Of a stretch of DNA of 64,000 nt, positions 23,401-33,949 are shown piece after piece. The first letter of the stretch is position 1; the number at the start of each line of letters is the position of its first letter. Both the position numbers and the translations under genes were made by a program. The notes under the pieces were generated by a model that made no database searches, was not told where the DNA came from, and saw only the letters and a list, made by a program, of their open reading frames with translations. This DNA comes from Protopterus annectens (lineage: Eukaryota; Chordata; Ceratodontiformes; Protopteridae), in assembly GCF_019279795.1 (NCBI RefSeq), contig NC_056743.1, forward strand, positions 628,120,019 to 628,184,018, in the 5' to 3' direction.

Positions 23401-23941
23401 GAAAACATATTGTTAACCAAACAAGTAACACAGAAAAGTTTATTAAGCAAATGAGAAGTAGAAAAGAGCACATTAATAAGACGAAATGTTTGAAACTGAG
23501 TTATTTGATAAAACAAGCATTACAAAAGTATAGAAAGGGTTCAGAATGACCTCAAAATTGTAAAATGAACATGTTTAAAGTAAAATGAGCATGTTTACAA
23601 AGTTAAAATGAGCACAAGAAAGTATAATGGGCATGAAAAGAGATTAAATGAGCAAAACTAATATAGCACGAGGGCATAAAAGGCACATTAAGAGATTCAA
23701 TGAGAGAAATGACTACAATAGAAAGGGTAGAAAAGGGCACGCTGAGTATAAATAAAGCAAAGATGACTGCATGTGTTTTGGCAAATTACTGTGTTTTGGA
23801 GGAAATTGCTACTTCGTATTCATTGAAGCCTTGAATAGCATAACTAGAGTTGTTCGAAGTATCTCAAAGTGTATAAAAGTGCTTACAGTGTATGCTTATA
23901 GCTGTGCATTTATTCCAGAGAGTTTGTTGTGTGCAAAGTGC
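23401..23941. other. A-rich unassigned sequence with AAAATGAGCA-type short repeats
   Basis: Purine-rich, with imperfect repeats of AAAATGAGCAT and AAAGAG blocks around 23,550-23,720. The last 60 bases already show the GCAAAGTGCA motif of the tandem array that resumes at 26,340. Confidence 0.4.
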
Positions 23942-26336
23942 AACTAGGGTTGCCAGCTTTTCATATCAAAAATTCTAGACATGCATATGAAAGCAAAATG
24001 CTTATAATTCTGGTACCTCCCCACCACCACCACCACACAGTCATTCCAGTATCCCATTACATGGCTATTTCTCTGTTTCTCCCCAGTTGCCATAAGTGTA
24101 CATACTGTTTTCTGCTTTACTTCTACAATGATTATAGATATTTGGATTTAATTTAAATTGTTTATTTCAAATTTTATAGCAAAAACACTGATAGACATTT
24201 GCTAACCAAGGCAATACAGTCTCACAATGACAACAAAGTTAGCATTAACATTTCTCTTTCTTTGGAACCCACATTCACTGAAACAGCATTGAAACCCCCA
24301 TTCAAAGAAAATGCATCTGGCCAGTGTCAGATTAAATTTACCTTTGAGCTGTTTTCAAATCATAGGCCCCTTGTACAGATTTTTAGGACCATGCAAAAGT
24401 TCTTTGATTCACCTTCCTGATTGTATTAAATTAGAATATGTATAATAATTTAATTATATCCCTTGTATAATACAGCACCACTTGTTTGAGTATCTTTGAA
24501 ATTTATAGTTTTGAACATTTTGTCCAATAAGCAATGAAACAAACATATGAACCAATAATGACAAAACTGCCCATTTCAGAATATAAAAGGTCACTCAAAC
24601 TTCTGTCATTACAATCCACCAGTATCATTCAATATGTACAATCTCTGCAGAAGTAAAAGTCATCTGAATAATTCCACATTAAAGAGATCTGTAACTAATG
24701 AAACGTTGCTGCTAACAAACAACTTTATATTTCAGTGTTTCATCTACAAATTCAGTGCCTGCTGCCCTTGAAGAATAAATTGTCTATGTTACATTGAAAA
24801 AATGGTAAGTTGGTAATATTGCAATAGGGAATGGACGGTAAACTGAAAACAGGTTCATAGTTACTAGGCATCTCATCCAAAGGAGGACATATGCAGGACT
24901 GCAGCACCCCCACCCCTTAAAATACAAAATACCACCTCTCCTATTGATACAGTAATTTATTGTGAATAATCAACTTTAGCAGTTTATATATTTCTATTGA
25001 TCTATCTTTAGTGATGGCAAATTTTATTTCTTTTTAATGCTTTTAATTTAAGTAAAGGTGCTATGGAGCTACACTCATTAATACCTGGCCAAGTGTCTGC
25101 TTGCAACCTCACTTGTCATGTGGTAGAGATAAAAAGTGGCATAGAATAGACATATACATGTACACAGTTTTAGAATTTTAGAAATATATTTATTTTATGG
25201 TGTATTGACATTTAGGTGTAATGTATTTAATGGTTGTTAATTAATTAATACAAAATAACAGATGTACATAAATTTTATAGTTGCATTTTAAGTATTTTAT
25301 ATAAGAATATACATATGTTTATAGTAGGTAGGCTGCTGAGGGCAATAGGGAATTTAACATTTTTTATTTATCATTCACTTTTTAATTGTTTATGTTAATG
25401 AATGAGGCGTTGTAAGATGTATTGTTTGACTTGGAAAGCAATTAATTAAGACAAAGGAAACTACATGATGACACCATTATTTGAAATTGTAAAATAAACA
25501 GAATGTGCTAGATCTTTGATGAAGTATAATATTTTATTATATGAAAGCGCTCACAATACATATTTTGTTATTTGTAGAATAAACGCAATTATTTCAGTTG
25601 GTCATTCGTTCCTGATTTATCTTTCGACACAGTACTTCGGTGTTTTCAAAATAAAACTATAACATCATTGTCCAAACTGCTGCCTTAGTTATCAGACTCT
25701 GACAGTAACCAGGGCTTGGATGTATCCTGCACGGATGAGACTAGTTACTTGTTCTGATGTGTTGGGCCTTCAAAGCCAGCATTATGTCCAATGTAAGCCC
25801 AGGATACAATCCTTCCCTAAGGAACACCATGGCATGCTGTACATGGTGTCACTACTGCAATATAAAAGCAAGAACTGAAGCAAAAGAATGATCTGTGCAA
25901 ACACAAATGATCGGAAGCAAGTATCCCTTGTATCGCCAGCCTTGTGCTAACCAGAGACTATGAAAAACAACGACGTTTGAGTATGTGTGCCACTGAACCA
26001 GACAGGGAATATACTCGTTTCTGATTGGCAGGAGGACAAAAAGGTTGGACTATGTGTGTGAGTGAGTAAGCGACAGACAGCTGGATGGATGGTCGGGCTG
26101 GTTCGCTGATTGATTAATGACAGTGTAATCAATTCTTACATTGAAGCTTGATTTGAACATTTGCAAAAAAAATTATAATGTTAAAAGTTAATGTTTATTT
26201 ACTAAGGTAATCCTGTACATAATTGTTTTTACTTTTTCTGGACAATACACTGTCCGGAAAAGGTAGTCTCCATTTTCTGGACAGTGTTCTTTAATTCTGT
26301 ACAGTTCAGAAGAATTCTGGACAGTTGGCAACCCTA
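23942..26336. mobile_element. Candidate DNA transposon, TIR-bounded, unclassified
   Basis: The left end begins TAGGGTTGCCAGCT, and the right end is the inverted AGTTGGCAACCCTA, giving an 11-bp perfect terminal inverted repeat. Subterminal TCTGGACA/TGTCC repeats lie in the last 120 bases. Flanks share CAAC (GCAAC on the left, ACAAC on the right), a possible 4-5-bp target-site duplication. The 2.4-kb interior has no transposase ORF, so it would be nonautonomous or gutted. The insertion splits a degenerate tandem array. The superfamily is not assignable from what I see. Confidence 0.6.
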
Positions 26337-26339
26337 ACA

Positions 26340-26800
26340 ACTATTTCATGAAGTGCAGTCAAGTGAAGCCATTTCAAAAAGTTTCTTGTGTCTGGGTGTG
26401 TCTGTTCACAGAGTGCTGCCATTACAGAGTGTCTCTTGCACTATACAGAGTTGTCTGGCAAAGTGCAGCCATTTTGGAAAAATCTCAGTGCGCTGTGTAC
26501 TGTTTATTTGCAAAGTGCAGTTATCTTGAGGTGTTTCTCATTCTGAACTTCTTTCCAATACATTCACAAATTGCAATTACTTTGAGGCAATACATTTGCA
26601 AAGTGCCATTACTTCTAAAGAATTTATTCGTAGAGTGCCATTACTTCAAAATAGCTTATTTGCAAAGTGCCATTACTTCGAAAAAATGTATTCGTAGAGT
26701 GCCATTGCTTTGATATAGCTTATTTGCAAAGAACAGTTACTTCGGAATGTTTCTTATCCTCAGCTTCCATTGCTCAGTTTATTTAAACTGTGCAGTTGTT
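26340..26800. repeat. Degenerate ~30-bp tandem repeat
   Basis: Units of the form TTTGCAAAGTGCCATTACTTC and TTCGTAGAGTGCCATTACTTC alternate about every 30 bases, best preserved at 26,590-26,720. The array starts before the TIR-bounded insertion (23,900-23,941) and resumes after it. The plus ORF at 26,348-26,713 reads through the repeats (KCSYLE, ECHYF) and is not a convincing gene. Confidence 0.7.
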
Positions 26801-27463
26801 CAAAATGTTTCTTAAAATGATGATAAGTGACTTTGGCAGCAAAAATGTATTTATTTATTTTTTTTTATTTTACATTTGTTTAGCGGGAAAGTCCAACTGG
26901 AACAAGGTCCATTTACAGCGGAGGCCCGGGGAGTAAAGCTCCATTACATAACAGTACAAATACAACAAATGACAAAAAAAATTCTGTACAGAGGCATATA
27001 TACAATCAGAGCTCCATGTCTTTATATGACAACACATAATCCACGAATAACAGAAAATTTCTATACAGTGGCATATATACAATGAAGGAGATTTTTTGTA
27101 CCTTAGTTTGATTTGAGGAAGCTTGGTAAATAGACAGCAAAACTTTGAATTCTGTATTGGTAGTACAAAGTGTAAAAATTAAGGAAATGAATCTGGAAAA
27201 TAATGCTATTTGGGAGCTATGTTATAGCATGAGAAATAGTTTTTAGGATAGTAGTTCCTGATAGGGAGTATTTGAGTAGTACAGAATAGCTGAGGTAAGC
27301 AGTGGGGAGATGAGGTGTGGCAAGTTAGGAGGAGAGCAGAAAAGATTTTATGTGATACAGGGACAGAGCCATGATTGCAAGAGGTGTGACTTTAGTGATG
27401 TCTTGAAAAGTGAGATGGATGGTGCAGAGGAGATACTTTGGGGGAGGTTATTCCATTTCCTAG

Positions 27464-27670
27464 CCCGCTCGCCTCACAGTAAGATGCTGTCCGGTTCGAT
27501 TCTCAGGTAAAGCATCTTCTGCGTGGAGACATGCATGAATGGGCATACCTTCATTGAAGGTTGTGCGTCAGGGCTGGTAACTCGGCACGTAAAAATCAAC
27601 TACCAATCATTAGCGGACCAGAGTTCCGCTGTGGCGACCCCTAACCGGGAAAAGCCAAAAGAAACAAACA
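27464..27670 (+). mobile_element. tRNA-derived SINE with RTE-like tail, 14-bp TSD
   Basis: Perfect 14-bp target-site duplications ATTCCATTTCCTAG flank it at 27,450-27,463 and 27,671-27,684. The head CTCGCCTCACAGTAAGATG and the B box GGTTCGATTCTC (27,493-27,504) show tRNA ancestry; the A box is cut by 5' truncation. The body is about 120 bp. The 3' end (CGCTGTGGCGACCCCTAAC, then GGGAAAAGCCAAAAGAAACA) matches the 3' end of the RTE-clade LINE at 13,066-13,110. I infer mobilisation by RTE. The insertion lies in the coding 3' part of the L2-like LINE. Confidence 0.88.
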
Positions 27671-27683
27671 ATTCCATTTCCTA

Positions 27684-28333
27684 GCAATGGTGTGGGAGAA
27701 CAGACTTCACCCTGCATTGTTACTGGCTTTCGTTATGCAGAGCAGGGTTTTGTTGGATGAGCGTAGAGGGCGATTTGCAGAATATTGGTTTAGAAGTTGG
27801 TTTAGGGCTGGGGTTTTCTGAGGGTTTCTTATTATGCTGAAGGTAAGGACTAATTGGTGATAGCTAATTAGCTGAGGGAGTTCTAACCACTGTAGTTGCT
27901 TCAGGGCAAGACAGTGATGACTTCTAAAAGTGGAGTTGTTAGCGAATTTTGCAATTTTATTGTAACATGACTCTAGTTTGTTATGGTCTGTTTTCCTGAT
28001 ATGAATTAGGATTGGTGATGCACACATTAGGGTAGACAAGAGGTGGGTTTGGGCTAAGGAGATTCTAGCTTGGTCCGACAGGAACTGTTTGTGTTTGTAT
28101 AGGGTTCCTACTTTCTTACGTACCTTTGTGATGTTTTGTGAGATATGGACATTAAAGTTTAGGTTGTTATCTATTTCAACTCCGAGCAGCTTAGTGTGAG
28201 GGGAGGAGGAGATTGTGGTTCCGTTTTTGGAGGTGATAATAAAGGTAGGAGGTGTGGATTTGGATTTATTGGGGAAAAAAGGAGTAATTTGGTCTTGTTG
28301 GGGTTTAGAATGAGTTGGATATCGGTAATCCAT
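27684..28333 (-). pseudogene. L2-like LINE RT C-terminal part
   Basis: Continues the RT after the frame slip: TKLLGVEIDNNLNFNVHISQ, then LLSTLMCASPILIHIRKTDH and LQWLELPQLISYHQLVLTFS. The C-terminal motif KWNNLPQSISSAPSISLFKT lies across the SINE insertion and its target duplication (about 27,684 and 27,390-27,450). This is typical of Jockey-superfamily LINE C-termini. Confidence 0.85.
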
Positions 28334-29586
28334 TGTTCCACAGAGCAGAAGAATTTTTGGGTAAGCTTTTGAAAAGTGGTTATGGATGGGGCTGAGCAGA
28401 TTAGGGTGGAGTCATCCGTGTACTGTATAAGTGATGCATGCAGGGTGGAAGTATGTAGTTTGTTAGTGAAAATGGTGAATAGTAGAGGACCCAGTATTGA
28501 TCCTTGTGGGACGGCTATAGTAGTTGGTAATAGAGGAGATAGCGTACTTTGCCATTTAACTGATTGTTTTCTGTCAGAGAAATAGCTTCTAAACCATGAA
28601 GTAGTAGAGGGGCCGAAGGATAAGGTTGACAGTGTGTCTAAGAGTAGGTTATGGGAGACCATATCAAACGCTTTTGATAGATCTAGGAATATGTCTGAGA
28701 CGAATTTGTTGTCATTTCTTAGATGGTTAATCTGATTGGTAAAGGAGAGCAGAGCAGTGGTTGTGCTATGGTTTGGGCAGAAACCATGCTGTGTGGGGGA
28801 GAGGAGGTTATTTGAGGATAAGAAGTGCATTACCTGGGTGTGAATACATTTCTCCAGAAGCTTGGAAAGGGGGGACAAGATAGCAATTGGCCAGTAGTTT
28901 GATAGTTTATAGGAGTTTCTGCCTTTGTGAAGGGGAATTATATGTGACACTTTCCATAGATGGGGTACAGAGGTTTCTTGTACTGAGCGATTTATAAGAA
29001 TTGAGACAGGGTAGGCTAGTGATTCTGCAGCTAATTTTAGAAAATTTGTGGGTAAACCTTCTGCTGTGAGTGTGGTGGGTTTTAGTTTAGAGAGTAGCTT
29101 TTTAACTGAAAAGGTTGGTACAGGTGAGAGTGTGAAGGTGGGTATGTTAGTTTGTTCTACAGTTGGAGTGGTTGTAGTGTTCTTGTTGGATAGCTGGATA
29201 AATAGTGCGAGGACAGATTCTGTGAAGTGATGGTTGAATTCTGAAGCTATGCTATCATTATCAGAATTGTTGTTGGGAGATGGGGTGGTGGTTTTGCCTG
29301 GTTTTAGAAGGGTATTGATGGCCTGCCAGAACTTTTGGGGGTTTCTAGAGTGCTTGTTTTGGATGTCTAAGAAGTAATTCTTTTTATCTACCTTTGTTTG
29401 GCTTTTGGCCTTATTTCCTAGTTCTTGATATTTCTGTCTGTCTTGGATAGTGTTATTCTTTTTCCAATTTTTCCAGGCATTGTCTCTGGCTTTTATTAAG
29501 GCTTTTGTTGTCCTATTTAGCCATGGGACATAGTTAACTTTAGTCCTGAGTTTCCTGATGGGAGCTAGTATATTTAGAATAGTCAT
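28171..29586 (-). pseudogene. L2-like LINE reverse transcriptase (471-codon ORF)
   Basis: The longest ORF in the window. It runs from the linker (WLNRTTKALIKARDNAWKNW) into RT fingers (SHIIPLHKGRNSYKLSNYWP), HGFCPNHSTTTALLSF, FLDLSKAFDMVSHNLLLDTL, VPQGSILGPLLFTIFTNKL and the catalytic YTDDSTLICS, then the NPNKTKLLLF thumb motif. Both catalytic aspartates are present. A single-base slip in the T-run near 28,275 (minus strand) moves the reading frame to the next ORF at 27,707-28,333. The start at 29,586 is only an internal methionine; the true protein begins further upstream in the endonuclease. This is a nearly readable but interrupted LINE gene, not a host gene. Confidence 0.9.
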
Positions 29587-29854
29587 AAAAGTAGTATTAA
29601 AAAATCAACTGCGTGGTCTAAAGGTAGAGTTTTTAGTGGATTCCAGTCCTGTTGCTGGAGCATACTGTTAAGAGTTTGTGGATTGACTTTGTGCTCGTCC
29701 CTAGTCTCCTTGAATAGCATGGGTTTGGGAATTTTTGCCTGTTTCCGAAGGAGGAATGTGGGGCAGTGGTCACTCAAGCATGGCCGGCCTTAGGCATAGG
29801 CGAACTAGGCGACCGCCTAGGGCGCCGTACAGGCCGGCCTCAAAAGGGCGCAAT

Positions 29855-29915
29855 TTACGGACTGGAGTTCTGTTTTGACGACCCTTAACCAGGAAAAGCC
29901 GAAAAGACAACAACA
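29855..29915 (+). mobile_element. SINE 3'-tail fragment (RTE-type tail)
   Basis: GGACTGGAGTTCTG..., GACGACCCTTAACCAGGAAA and AAGCCGAAAAGACAACAAC align with the end of the SINE at 27,464-27,670. It is a short fragment near the left end of the hAT element. Confidence 0.7.
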
Positions 29916-30046
29916 ACATTTTTTTTTTAAATTTCACCGCCGCCCAATTTGCACTTTCATAACTTTGGATTGCTGGGCGCACAGACTATATATATATATA
30001 TTACTACTGCCTAGCATAATTACAATGCCCAGCAGGCAGGACACCC

Positions 30047-31185
30047 GGCTATTTTTTTTTTTTTTTGTGTTCTTAACTTCTTAAAACACTTTAAACTGTG
30101 CAGGTAAAATACGGACTAGTGAAAACATCATTGCAGAGAAAATACTTAATTATCGACAACACTCCTAACATTTCACATAATAATTAAATATAACATTAAA
30201 AACATAATCGAAAATAAAAGGAAGAAGTCTTTTAATAAAGTTTCACCACTCGTTTATTTATTTAATGTCTATAAACAATCAAGAGTCTTTTATTTGAAAT
30301 ACTTACATAAATGTAACAGCTTGTCCAGTGACAAAAATAACTATTTCAGCAGCATAAAACAGCAGACAAAGGAACAACGATAGAAGGGCTAAACGCAATA
30401 AAGACCCGTAGAGCTCATTACCTGAGGAAAGGCGTGAACCGCTTATTTATGGTTGTGTAATCCAATATTCACCCTCTTAGCTCCAGAAATCTAGACAAAA
30501 ACTAAAATAATGGGGGACAAAGGCTGAAAATCTGAAACTAAATGCAAGTTATTCATTGCTTTTACTCCTCAGTGATTTGCCGAAAACCACAAATTTAACG
30601 AGCAGCACACTAGAAATGTGTGGCAAAAATCTGGACATTTCACAGATATGGCAGTTAGCTGTAACAATGTGGCTATGCTATACACTGCACTGTTATATCA
30701 GTTTGGAACGTTATGTCGCACAGAGTATATCAGAATGTCTAAATGGAACCGCAGTAAGGTTAACGGTAGCCCTAAGCTGGTGTTAACACCCGGCTACTTT
30801 GTGTTCTTAACTTCTTAAACACTTTAAACTATGTAGGCAAACTACAGACTAGTGAAAAAAAACACTGAAAACAAAATACTAAATTATGAACAACAGTCCT
30901 AACGTTTCAAATAATAATTAAATAATAACATTTAAAAAGTAATCAAAAGTGAAAGTAAGAATTATTTCAGAAAGTTTCATCTCTCGTTTATTTCTTTAAA
31001 TATCTACAAATAATCAAGCGTATTTCATTTGAAATGTTTATAAAAATGTACCTGCTTGTCTGGCATTATAAATAACTATTTCAGCGACAAAAGCGTTAGA
31101 AAAAAGCAGACGGAATGATTACAGGCAAACGAGTCTTTGCCGAAGGAAATACAAGGTTGGCTTATTTAAGGTTGTGCAGTATGAG
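30047..31185. repeat. ~0.4-kb direct repeat, two copies
   Basis: Copy 1 (about 30,050-30,465) and copy 2 (about 30,793-31,185) begin ACACCCGGCTA and GTGTTCTTAACTTCTTAAA. They stay alignable through TTTCA.C.CTCGTTTATTT to CTTATTTA.GGTTGTG. They lie about 740 bp apart in the same orientation inside the hAT element, with many substitutions and small indels, so the duplication is old. Confidence 0.8.
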
Positions 31186-32144
31186 AATAGTGGGGTTATC
31201 TGACAGTGTAGTAATAGTAGTGGTAATATTGTTTGGAAAGTTGTTCCATAGCTTTTTTATTGAGTTTGCATACATCTGTAAGTAGTCTATCTGCAGAACA
31301 GAGATTTCTGATGGGAACATGGATATGCAAAAAAGATGTTAAGGCAGGACAGCTGTCAGGTTTGTATATTAGCTTTTTGTGCAATTGTAAGTTGTAGGTA
31401 GTTAAGATAGTGGGGAAATTCTAGTCAGTTTAGCTTTTTAAGGGTGTTTCCATGCATAAATTGCCCCAGCTACAGTGCAAAAGCTGCTTGGTACTGCCAT
31501 CCATACAGCTTGATTCTGTGCATTAGGTGAAACCTACCTGGCCTCCATTAAGAGTCACGGTGATGAGTCCCTCCCGGCAGAATGGGTAAGCTGCTGTCAT
31601 CCATTCATTCCAACCTGCCACAGCTAGTACCTTCACCTCCTAGATCACTAAGCGATCCTTGGCTACATTCGTTTTAGTCAGGGCTTTATCCTTTTGATCT
31701 CAAATGTTAGCTACAACTTCCCTTCAGGCATTTGTCAAGACTTACAAAAAGCCATTTACACCAAATAAAGTTGATCATTATGTGGATGGTATTCTTCCAC
31801 TGGTAAACCATGCCAAATAAGAATGTCTCATCTCTGGCAAGCATATATGAGTGTGTGATTAAACAGGGCACCAACAGGAAAACTGTGAAAGAAATCATTA
31901 GTGTGGAGCTACTGCACATGAGATAGTGATTTTCTTGAATCAGGTAGATATATATATATGGTTCTACCTGACATAGTCGAAACCTCCCATGTCGGCATCT
32001 CATGCCTTTGTGTGGTGTTGTCCGTCGTGTCGTCTGTCTGCATTGTGTGATGCCTGCCACCTCGCGATCGTCGGTCTTCTTCGCATGTCATCTTCTTGAG
32101 GAGGATTCTTCTCTGGTCTTCTTGCTGCTGTCCGCAAGTAAGTC

Positions 32145-32146
<2 letters not shown>
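31186..32146. other. Unassigned hAT interior
   Basis: No transposase motif recognised. A G+C-richer patch at about 31,960-32,140 (many CG dinucleotides) precedes the (TA)n tract; its origin is unknown to me. Confidence 0.35.
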
Positions 32147-32224
<78 letters not shown>

Positions 32225-32225
32225 T

Positions 32226-32268
<43 letters not shown>
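32147..32268. repeat. (TA)n microsatellite
   Basis: About 120 bases of TA dinucleotide with ACATA-type interruptions at about 32,180, 32,219 and 32,230. CR1 copy D starts directly at its right edge. Confidence 0.97.
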
Positions 32269-32270
<2 letters not shown>

Positions 32271-32905
32271 TCCCCGTTGGGAAAAACCCAGTTCTCATGA
32301 ACTACTACATCGATGGTAGTCCACTGAACACACAAGGCATTATAAGAGATCTGGGAACACAGGTTGACAGCAACCTCTCTTTTGACCACCACACTGCCAC
32401 TGTGGTCAGAAAGTCCTTCTACGTTGCACATCTCATTACTAAGGGTTTTGCATACAGGAAGAAAGAGGTCATTGTCTCCCTCTACTCTACCCTCATTAGG
32501 CCAATCATCTAGTACAATGCCCCATTTGGCATGTACCTCACTAGACACCTGCAACAACTGGAAAGGCTGCAAAAGTACTACACAAAGAGGATCCTAGGCC
32601 TTAAACACTTGTCCTATATGAACAGACTCAAAAAACTCCAACTATTCTCTGTTTCATATCGTCTACTTAGAGGTGATCTCTGCTTGACTTACAAAGCCAT
32701 GTCTGACCCAGCTCTGTTAGAAATGGTACATCTAAAGAAATCTCAATTCCTCCACACCACACACTCCAGAGACCTCAACCTCATTACCACAATCAACAGA
32801 ATGTGCTGCAGGAACAGGTTCATAACCCAGAGACTGCCCATGCTATGGAAAAGACTTCTCATACATGTCAACCACAGCACTTCACTGGCCCTCTTCATTA
32901 TTTAT
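32269..32905 (+). mobile_element. CR1-type LINE, copy D fragment
   Basis: Reads RT connection to C-terminus: [57 protein letters not shown] and RNRFITQRLPMLWKRL. The open stretches are 32,096-32,512 and 32,531-32,944. The 3' UTR and octamer tail are missing, unusual for a LINE and best explained by later loss. The 5' edge meets the (TA)n tract. Confidence 0.85.
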
Positions 32906-32978
32906 GTATTTGTTCATTCATCTGATGTGTACACAGTCATATAAATGGCTGTAAGTAATGGTTACATCTGTGAGTGTT

Positions 32979-32981
<3 letters not shown>

Positions 32982-33063
<82 letters not shown>
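32982..33063. repeat. (TG)n microsatellite
   Basis: About 80 bases of TG dinucleotide, just after the broken end of CR1 copy D. Confidence 0.98.
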
Positions 33064-33067
<4 letters not shown>

Positions 33068-33949
33068 ACTTTATTCCTGCATCCACAGTACTTATGGTGT
33101 AAAGGCCTTAAGAAATCTATTGTAATAAACAGTAACATATGAGCCATATTCTTTGGGTATGATCCATGCTTTTATTATTTTATTGAAAGTTCACAGTGTT
33201 TTCATTATTTAGCAGTGAATAAATTGGACATCATGAAGTCTAAGAGTAATAATATTCTAACTATGAATACTTTCATTTTTTGTATGCATGTAGGTGTGAA
33301 TGCACTGTGTTTAGGTTACAACAGTTTGTCTGGCAGCTACTGCAGGTGAGTTAGGGTATGAGCTGTTAATGAGCTGCTTCTTTTAGTATATGGTTTGATT
33401 CCCTCAGCCTTTGTTTGTCTTCCATGTGACTCTGCACAATCATTTCACTGAACAGCACACCTGGACTGCTACAGAAAGGGTGCAATTTTGTCCAGTGGGT
33501 TGTCCCAGTGTGTCAGCAAATGCTTTACAGATTTGTCTTTTGATCTATTGCACTATTCACAAAGCTGCTAATTAGTGCTTCACTGTATGCTACTTCATAA
33601 CAAATCCCAGCAGGTTACTTGTTGTTTATTAGGTCGCCAGATCCAGTTTCAATACATTGGGAGTTTTAAGAGAAAAGGACTTTACTGTTGTTCATGCTAA
33701 GTCTGTTTTCAACAATTTTGTTTGTTTAGTAAATGGCTGTGAATGCTTTTGCTATAAAATTTGAAATACGGTTTAAAATTAAAATCCAAATCTCTAATCA
33801 GTGCAAAACAAGCACAGTTTGCTGCTCTTGAATTTGTATTATGAGATTTTATTCTCTTTTTCATTAGACAAAAATGTCTTTGTGCTATTCTCTTACTTTA
33901 TTGTATTATCTACCAACTTGATTTCTTACTGAAACATACTAATACTTCA
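33064..33949. other. Unassigned hAT interior
   Basis: A+T-rich noncoding sequence; no recognisable protein or repeat terminus. Confidence 0.35.

Larger units (their letters stand above)
26850..29778 (-). mobile_element. L2-like LINE, 3' part (RT side)
   Basis: A minus-strand LINE whose 3' end lies at about 26,850. Its A/T-rich tail follows a 3' end homologous to the fragment in PLE-1 (GGCCTCCGCTGTAAATGG, CCAGTTGGACTTTCC). RT and C-terminus follow (27,707-29,586), then the last part of the APE endonuclease (SDHCPTFLLRK at 29,583-29,777). It is interrupted at 29,778 by the hAT element; the rest of the endonuclease resumes at 35,479. A SINE is inserted in its C-terminal coding part at 27,464. 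I assign it to the CR1/L2/Rex1 group but not to a named clade. Confidence 0.85.

Noticed and set aside
26348-26713. Plus ORF with repeated KCSYLE/ECHYF-like peptides considered as a zinc-finger-like protein
   Set aside because: It translates a 30-bp tandem repeat, and the Cys/His spacing does not fit a zinc finger.
28171-29586. A 471-codon ORF considered as a possible host gene
   Set aside because: Contains LINE RT motifs (FLDLSKAFD, VPQGSILGPLLF, YTDD) and continues in the next frame as the LINE C-terminus.
32096-32512. ORF joining (TA)n translation to a CR1 RT fragment, considered as a fusion protein
   Set aside because: The N-terminal part is microsatellite; only the C-terminal part is CR1.
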